Positions 6,408 through 10,539 of a stretch of 10,539 bases of DNA are shown here, piece by piece; within the stretch, counting starts at the first letter, position 1, and every line of letters begins with the position of its first letter. The notes under the pieces are model-generated. The model was given only the letters and a program-made list of their open reading frames with translations, was not told the DNA's origin and searched no databases. The stretch comes from Erythrobacter sp. Lineage in GTDB: Bacteria > Pseudomonadota > Alphaproteobacteria > Sphingomonadales > Sphingomonadaceae. The DNA is taken from contig NZOF01000181.1 in assembly GCA_002695185.1 (NCBI GenBank), positions 991 through 11,529 of the forward strand. Direction: 5' to 3'. The position numbers and the translations under genes were made by a program.

Positions 6408-7013
6408 ATGGATATCGGCATCGATTTGACTGTCAACGCGCTCTGGGCTGCGCTTCTGGGCTATGCGTTCGGCTCGATCCCGTTCGGGCTGATCCTCGCC
6501 AGGCTGGCGGGCAAGGGCGACATTCGCCAGCAAGGCAGCGGGAATATCGGCGCCACAAATGTGCTGCGGACCGGCAGCAAATGGCTGGCTGCGGCGACCT
6601 TGTTGCTCGATCTGGCCAAGGGTTTGCTGCCGGTCTTGCTGGCGAAGCAATTCTTCCCCGAAGCGGTTGGCTGGGCGGCGCTGTTCGCAGTCATCGGCCA
6701 CTGCTTCCCCGTCTGGCTCGGCTTCAAGGGCGGCAAGGGCGTGGCGACCAATGCAGGCGTGTGCTTCGGCCTCGCATGGCAATTGGGGCTGGTTTACGCC
6801 GCCGTGTGGATCGGCTTGCTGGCGATTACGCGCATCAGCTCGCTTGCCGGAATGTCCGCCGTGGTGGCGGCCGCCATCGCCGCAGTGCTCTTCGGCTGGC
6901 CGGGCTATGCCGTGGTGCTGGCCCTGATCGCGCTGCTGGTCGTGGGGCTACACCGCGAAAACATCCGCCGGTTGATGGCGGGGACGGAACCAAGGGTCGG
7001 TTCCTCCAAGTGA
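6408..7013 (+). CDS. plsY: Acyl-phosphate:glycerol-3-phosphate acyltransferase
   Basis: The product is an inner-membrane enzyme that transfers the acyl chain from acyl-phosphate (made by PlsX) to glycerol-3-phosphate, giving lysophosphatidate, the first committed step of phospholipid synthesis. At 201 aa it has family length and about five hydrophobic segments. All three conserved motifs are present: GSIPFG with GSGNIGATNVLR (22-27 and 43-54), GHCFPVWLGFKGGKGVAT (97-114, with the glycine-rich glycerol-phosphate loop) and HRENIRRL (182-189). The ATG at 6408 has a TAGGGA ribosome site upstream. Its TGA overlaps the dprA GTG. It heads the plsY-dprA-GFA operon. An inverted repeat (ggaacc 6986-6991, ggttcc 6999-7004) at its 3' end lies just before the dprA start. 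Confidence 0.97.
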   Translation: MDIGIDLTVNALWAALLGYAFGSIPFGLILARLAGKGDIRQQGSGNIGATNVLRTGSKWLAAATLLLDLAKGLLPVLLAKQFFPEAVGWAALFAVIGHCFPVWLGFKGGKGVATNAGVCFGLAWQLGLVYAAVWIGLLAITRISSLAGMSAVVAAAIAAVLFGWPGYAVVLALIALLVVGLHRENIRRLMAGTEPRVGSSK

Positions 7014-8125
7014 ACGAAGCGGTGCATCCGGCCCCGGCAAGCTTGACGCAAGCAGAGGCCTTTGCCCGTATCCGCCTGCTGCGATCGCCGCGCATCGGCC
7101 CGGTCAGCTATGCCATGCTGCTAGGACGCTTCGGCACCGCGGTGGAGGCTCTGGAAGCGCTGCCGAATCTGGGCGGAAAAGCCGGGCGCCAATACCGCGC
7201 TGCCCCGGTGGAAAAGATCGAACGGGAGGTGGACTGCGTTCGCAAGGCCGGGGCCAAATATCTCTTCCACGACCAACCCGATTTTCCTGACCTGCTGGCG
7301 CAAATTGGCGGTGCGCCGCCGATCCTGACGTGCCGGGGAAATCTCGGCCTCGCCGCGAAACCATGCGTGGCGATGGTTGGTGCGCGAAATGCCAGCGCGG
7401 CGGCGGTCAAGCTCGCCCGCGATTTTGCCAAGGGCCTGGCAGAGGCAGGCTTCACCGTGGTTTCGGGTCTGGCGCGCGGTATCGACGGGGCCGCTCACGA
7501 GGGGGCAATGCCTGCGACCATCGGCGTGATCGCCAGCGGTATCGACATCGCCTATCCGCCCCAGCACGCCGAACTGCAGGAACGGATCGCGCAAGAGGGC
7601 TTGCTCATCGCCGAACAACCGCCGGGGACCGAACCACGCGGAAGCCATTTTCCCAGCCGGAACCGCATCATCGCCGGGCTCGCCGGTGGCACGCTGGTGG
7701 TAGAAGCGGCAGTCAAGTCGGGCAGCCTGATCACCGCGCGGCTGGCGGGCGAGGCGGGGAGGGAAGTCATGGCCATTCCTGGCAGCCCGCTCGAAGCGCG
7801 CAGCCATGGCTGCAACCATCTGATCCGCGAAGGCGCGGTGCTGGTGCAATCGCCGGAAGATGTCGTGGAACTGCTATCATCCTTCGACGGCGTGGCGCGC
7901 TCAACCTTTCGCGAGCCGGTGGCACAATTCGATTTCGAGCCGCAGGAACTGGCCGAAGCCGATCCTGCGGACATCGGCAGCCTGTTAACCACCGCCCCGG
8001 TCAGTGTGGACGAACTGGTGAGGCAATCGCGGCAGGGCGCGGCATCCGTCCAGCTCGCACTGCTGGAACTGGAAATCGCCGGGCGGCTCGAGCGACATGC
8101 TGCTGGCAAGGTCAGCCTGAAATGA
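7010..8125 (+). CDS. dprA: DNA-processing protein DprA
   Basis: DprA binds incoming single-stranded DNA in natural transformation and loads RecA; it is also widespread in non-competent bacteria. The 371-aa product has an N-terminal helical (SAM/HhH-like) region (about 11-65). The Rossmann-like DprA core (about 85-290) carries VAMVGARNAS (120-129), VSGLARGIDGAAH (151-163), HFPSRNRIIAGL (213-224), KSGSLITARLA (236-246) and IPGSPLEARSHGCNHLI (256-272). A C-terminal winged-helix-like DprA_WH segment follows (about 318-368). GTG 7010-7012 overlaps the plsY TGA by four bases (GTGA), pointing to translational coupling. No good Shine-Dalgarno is visible at the right distance. The frame is open far upstream through plsY, but that sequence is only the shadow of plsY. 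Confidence 0.96.
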   Translation: MNEAVHPAPASLTQAEAFARIRLLRSPRIGPVSYAMLLGRFGTAVEALEALPNLGGKAGRQYRAAPVEKIEREVDCVRKAGAKYLFHDQPDFPDLLAQIGGAPPILTCRGNLGLAAKPCVAMVGARNASAAAVKLARDFAKGLAEAGFTVVSGLARGIDGAAHEGAMPATIGVIASGIDIAYPPQHAELQERIAQEGLLIAEQPPGTEPRGSHFPSRNRIIAGLAGGTLVVEAAVKSGSLITARLAGEAGREVMAIPGSPLEARSHGCNHLIREGAVLVQSPEDVVELLSSFDGVARSTFREPVAQFDFEPQELAEADPADIGSLLTTAPVSVDELVRQSRQGAASVQLALLELEIAGRLERHAAGKVSLK

Positions 8126-8577
8126 CCGTCGCAAAGATGCGGCGAGGGCAGTGCCTCTGCGGCCGCGTCTCGGTGGCTATCCCTGCTTCGAAAGTCGAAG
8201 TCGGAGTATGCCATTGCGATACCTGCCGCCAATGGTGCAGCGGCCCGTGGATGGCGATCCAGTCGCCTGAGGCTACGATCGAAGGCGAAACTCTGGAAGT
8301 CTTCAGATCTTCCGCGTTCGCGGAGCGCGGCTTCTGCGCCCGATGCGGATCGGCGATTTTCCACCGGCTGCAGGATGGGCCTGAACTTGCCGTGTCCGCG
8401 GGATTATTCAAGCCAGACGATTTCTCGCTGAGCTTCCAGATTTGCAACGACCGAAAGCCTGCGTTTTACAGCATATCGGAAGAAACGCCGGTCATGACTT
8501 CACGCCAACTTGCCCTTCGATGGGTGCCGAAGCTGCTGGGGCGTCGCTTGCTGAAAATTGCGGGCCTGCGAGATTGA
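8122..8577 (+). CDS. GFA-family zinc protein (CENP-V/GFA domain)
   Basis: This 151-aa protein has the cysteine pattern of the GFA (glutathione-dependent formaldehyde-activating, CENP-V-like) fold: GQCLCGRV (Cys11, Cys13), CHCDTCRQW (Cys30, Cys32, Cys35) and FCARCGSAIF (Cys72, Cys75). These would bind two structural zinc ions. Members are small cytosolic proteins, and most have no proven reaction; the formaldehyde-glutathione role belongs to the founding enzyme and should not be assumed here. The basic C-terminal tail (RWVPKLLGRRLLKIAGLR) is beyond the domain core. The ATG overlaps the dprA stop as ATGA, so it is translated as the third gene of the operon. It is followed three bases later by a hairpin. 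Confidence 0.9.
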   Translation: MTVAKMRRGQCLCGRVSVAIPASKVEVGVCHCDTCRQWCSGPWMAIQSPEATIEGETLEVFRSSAFAERGFCARCGSAIFHRLQDGPELAVSAGLFKPDDFSLSFQICNDRKPAFYSISEETPVMTSRQLALRWVPKLLGRRLLKIAGLRD

Positions 8578-8579
8578 AA

Positions 8580-8600
8580 CGGCCCGGTGTCATCGGGCCG
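8580..8600 (+). terminator. GC-rich hairpin at the end of the plsY-dprA-GFA operon
   Basis: A perfect 7-bp stem, cggcccg (8580-8586) and cgggccg (8594-8600), extendable by a G-U pair, encloses about 7 nt and starts 3 bases after the GFA stop. No T run follows (attgcaag), so it is either a weak terminator or a transcript-end stabiliser. The following gene begins 84 bases later and may have its own promoter (TAATAC at 8643-8648 is a candidate -10 without a clear -35). Confidence 0.45.
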
Positions 8601-8683
8601 ATTGCAAGTCAGGAGCGGTTAATCCCGATGCGCAGATTTATGTAATACAGTTTCATGGCATCAGAGATTGGGGGAGTATCTTG

Positions 8684-10267
8684 ATGAGGAAAATTCTGGC
8701 TACCGCTTGTTCGGTATCACTGCTGGTTCCAGGGCCCATGGCGCTTAACGCGCAGACCGACAGTGCGGCCCGTAGCGGCAGTTCCGCTGGCGACAGGGGA
8801 TATTGCAGGACGCCTGATGCGCTGCCCGACCTCGGCCGGGAAGCAATCGTCGATCAGCAAGGGCCCGCCCGATCCGTGCCTCCGCCGGTTGCCAAGGCTG
8901 TGGCATCGACTCCGCCTCCGGCCGCTCCGCCTCCACCGCCACCTCCACCACCTCCATCACCCTCTGCCAGTGGAGATGAGCTGATCGTGGTCACCGGTTC
9001 GCGTGTTCGCCGCGCAGGCGAAAGTTCGGGATCGGAAGTAGCTAGCGTAGCGACCGTTGATGTCGCCGAGGCCGAGGGCCGCGCACCCGCCAGTACCATG
9101 CCGGGATATACGCGGCCGATCATGCCCGGGCCCCCGCAACCCAATCCGCAGAGCGGGCTCCTCACCGCTGGCGAACATGACGATCTGCTCAATCCCGAAC
9201 TCTATGCCGCTTACGTGCGGCAGTCCGACCTCGGTCAGCGCCTCGCGGCCCTGCCGATGCTCGACACATCGCGGATATTGCGGGTCGAGGCAAAGGATAC
9301 CCGGGGCCGGGCAGTTCCGTTCATGCCGATCGAACTGCGGTGCGAAGATAGCAATTCGATAAAGCTGAACTCTGTGGCCGACGGCAGCGCGGTCTTTTTC
9401 CCCGGCCTCGATCGGCTGAGCGAGACGGTCTGGGTGCGCGCCGGTGGCGGGGAATGGCGCGCCTTGCGTCTTCCGGAAACCGCGGGAGCACAGACGGTCA
9501 CGATCCAGACCGAACAGAACGCCGTTGCTGTTCGCAAGCTGGACATCGCGCTTGTCGTCGATGTGACCGGATCGATGAGAGACGAACTGCGATTCCTCCA
9601 GGCAGAACTGCGTTCGATCCTCGCTTCGCTGGAGGCGCGCCATCAGGATATCGATATCCGCGTGGCCTTCAGCTTCTATCGTGACGAGGGTGATGATTTC
9701 GTCACGCGGACCTTCGATTTCGATAGCGACGTGGCCCGCGCCCAGACCCGCCTCGCCGCGCAATATGCCGGGGGCGGTGGCGATTACGAGGAGGCGATGC
9801 AGGATGCGCTGGTCCGGGCAGCGCAGTTGACCTGGCGCGATGACGCCGTGAAGTCACTTCTGCTGGTCGGCGATGCACCGCCGCATGATCGGGATGTTCC
9901 GCAAACCTGGCTCGCTGCCGAACATCTGCGGGCCGAGCGCGTGCATGTGATCCCGGTGGGCGCTTCGGGCGTAGCCGATGTGGCGGAGTATATAATGCGC
10001 GCCATGGCAGCGGCCACCCAGTCGCGTTACACCTTCCTCACCGACGACAGCGGGATCGGCAACCCGCATGCCAAGCCTGCGATCGACTGCTATCTCGTGA
10101 CCCGGCTCGATCAATTGCTCCGCCGGGTGATCGACAGCCAGCTTTCGGGTCGCCGCATTGAACCGGAGAAGAACGAGGTGATCCGTGCAGTGGGGCAATA
10201 TGATGCGGGCAAGTGCATCCTGCCCCCGGACTTCGCCGAAAGGACAGAGCAGCAGAAAGACGCTTGA
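8684..10267 (+). CDS. Secreted von Willebrand factor A domain protein with poly-proline and TonB-box-like motif
   Basis: A 527-aa exported protein. Residues 1-23 are a Sec signal peptide (MRKILATACSVSLLVPGPMALNA). A low-complexity stretch with ten consecutive prolines (82-91) is followed by DELIVVTGSRVRR (98-110), a motif usual at the N-terminus of sphingomonad TonB-dependent receptors. LTAGEHDDLLNPELY (160-174) and a beta-rich segment (about 198-275, Ig/carboxypeptidase-regulatory-like) precede a vWA domain (about 286-488). The vWA metal site (MIDAS) is present as DVTGS (293-297), with GGGGDYEEA (363-371) and GDAPPHD (396-402). Such domains mediate metal-dependent binding, so a periplasmic or surface scaffold is likely; no enzyme motif is seen. 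The ATG at 8684 was chosen because GGGGGAG (8670-8676) is seven bases upstream and the signal peptide begins there. The open frame back to 8558 overlaps the GFA gene and is not coding-like. Confidence 0.9.
   Translation: MRKILATACSVSLLVPGPMALNAQTDSAARSGSSAGDRGYCRTPDALPDLGREAIVDQQGPARSVPPPVAKAVASTPPPAAPPPPPPPPPPSPSASGDELIVVTGSRVRRAGESSGSEVASVATVDVAEAEGRAPASTMPGYTRPIMPGPPQPNPQSGLLTAGEHDDLLNPELYAAYVRQSDLGQRLAALPMLDTSRILRVEAKDTRGRAVPFMPIELRCEDSNSIKLNSVADGSAVFFPGLDRLSETVWVRAGGGEWRALRLPETAGAQTVTIQTEQNAVAVRKLDIALVVDVTGSMRDELRFLQAELRSILASLEARHQDIDIRVAFSFYRDEGDDFVTRTFDFDSDVARAQTRLAAQYAGGGGDYEEAMQDALVRAAQLTWRDDAVKSLLLVGDAPPHDRDVPQTWLAAEHLRAERVHVIPVGASGVADVAEYIMRAMAAATQSRYTFLTDDSGIGNPHAKPAIDCYLVTRLDQLLRRVIDSQLSGRRIEPEKNEVIRAVGQYDAGKCILPPDFAERTEQQKDA
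8927..8956 (+). repeat. CCN trinucleotide run encoding ten prolines
   Basis: Ten proline codons in a row (mainly cca, ccg, cct) inside the vWA gene, preceded by a shorter PPPAA unit. It is a simple-sequence tract whose length may vary between strains; it encodes a rigid spacer after the exported N-terminus. Confidence 0.8.
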
Positions 10268-10293
10268 CGCTATGTGAGGCCGATCCCCATTTT

Positions 10294-10330
10294 CGCGCGT
10301 ATACGCACGTACACACGTAAGGGACGTCCC
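10294..10330 (+). promoter_or_regulatory. topA leader: alternating pyrimidine-purine tract and palindromes
   Basis: Bases 10294-10319 alternate pyrimidine and purine without a break for 26 bp, including the palindrome gcgtatacgc (10297-10306) and two acgta copies eight bases apart. A perfect 10-bp palindrome gggacgtccc (10321-10330) follows, nine bases from the topA ATG. TTGACG (10264-10269), overlapping the vWA stop codon, is a possible -35, but no good -10 is found at 16-18 bp. Alternating tracts of this kind can adopt Z-DNA under negative supercoiling. A regulatory role is inferred. Confidence 0.45.
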
Positions 10331-10338
10331 AGACCACA

Positions 10339-10539
10339 ATGCAACTCGTCATCGTAGAATCGCCGGCCAAGGCGAAAACCATCGAAAAATACCTCGGCAA
10401 GGACTTCAAGGTTCTGGCCAGCTACGGCCATGTCCGCGATCTGCCGCCCAAGGATGGCAGCGTGCGCCCGGACGAGGATTTCGCGATGGACTGGGAACTC
10501 TATCGCGACAAGCAGAGCCGCTTCAAGGAAATCGCCGAC
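10339..10539 (+). CDS. topA: DNA topoisomerase I, N-terminal TOPRIM part (3' truncated by window)
   Basis: The first 67 residues of type IA topoisomerase I, which relaxes negatively supercoiled DNA. The start [20 protein letters not shown] is the TOPRIM signature, with the catalytic Glu at residue 7, followed by [21 protein letters not shown] 10339 is right at the conserved N-terminus. AAGGGA lies about 13 bases upstream, rather far for a Shine-Dalgarno. In many alphaproteobacteria topA directly follows dprA; here the GFA and vWA genes lie between. The gene continues past the window. Confidence 0.97.
   Translation, partial: MQLVIVESPAKAKTIEKYLGKDFKVLASYGHVRDLPPKDGSVRPDEDFAMDWELYRDKQSRFKEIAD

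Noticed and set aside
6302..7009. Upstream extension of dprA through plsY (607-codon frame)
   Set aside because: The first 236 codons run out of frame through plsY; the DprA-like sequence begins at the GTG overlapping the plsY stop.
7330..8121. Upstream extension of the GFA gene through dprA
   Set aside because: Arg/Gly-rich out-of-frame shadow; the GFA domain begins at ATG 8122.
8558..8683. N-terminal extension of the vWA protein from 8558
   Set aside because: It overlaps the GFA coding region and hairpin, and would bury the signal peptide; the GGGGGAG before ATG 8684 decides the start.
8957..9763. 268-codon minus-strand frame opposite the vWA gene
   Set aside because: Antisense of a well-supported exported vWA protein; no ribosome site or motif.
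1..10539. tRNA, rRNA, CRISPR array, insertion sequence, toxin-antitoxin or phage-defence cassette
   Set aside because: No repeat array, transposase, cloverleaf or known defence-gene motif was seen on reading both strands.

Overview
The window is high-GC, densely packed chromosomal DNA of an alphaproteobacterium, most likely Sphingomonadales (Erythrobacteraceae or a relative). This rests on the ALAS-type (C4) hemA, the plsY-dprA...topA gene order, frequent GTG/TTG starts, an IVVTGSR-type motif typical of sphingomonad TonB-dependent receptors, and a short extragenic element that I remember as widespread in sphingomonad genomes. No tRNA, rRNA, CRISPR array, transposase or phage gene was seen.

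Layout. Bases 3-689 (+) are the C-terminal part of a fold-type III PLP decarboxylase (ornithine/lysine decarboxylase). A good minus-strand terminator (719-759) separates it from a small secreted acidic protein (829-1155, -). A metallo-beta-lactamase-like protein with a degenerate metal motif follows (1347-2108, -). A 269-bp divergent region leads to a PAS-like plus roadblock/LC7 protein (2378-3340, +) that has a strong internal ribosome binding site. A bidirectional terminator (3362-3394) lies between it and a convergent nitroreductase (3395-4087, -). Next on the minus strand are hemA (4150-5370) and murI (5482-6276, TTG start). Divergently, plsY (6408-7013), dprA (7010-8125) and a GFA-family zinc protein (8122-8577) overlap by 4 bases at each junction and form one operon. 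A secreted von Willebrand A protein (8684-10267) follows, and then the start of topA (10339, runs off the end).

Most genes are housekeeping: polyamine synthesis, haem, peptidoglycan D-glutamate, phospholipid acyl transfer, natural transformation/DNA handling and supercoiling. The less ordinary parts are: (i) the PAS/roadblock gene, which looks able to make both a 320-aa fusion and a 120-aa free roadblock protein; (ii) the vWA protein, with a signal peptide, a ten-proline run and a TonB-box-like motif; (iii) a 26-bp perfectly alternating pyrimidine-purine tract just upstream of topA, a Z-DNA-prone sequence in front of a supercoil-relaxing enzyme; (iv) inverted repeats sitting over putative -10 elements of two minus-strand genes. 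No complete novel multi-gene system is evident; these are single-gene or regulatory leads.
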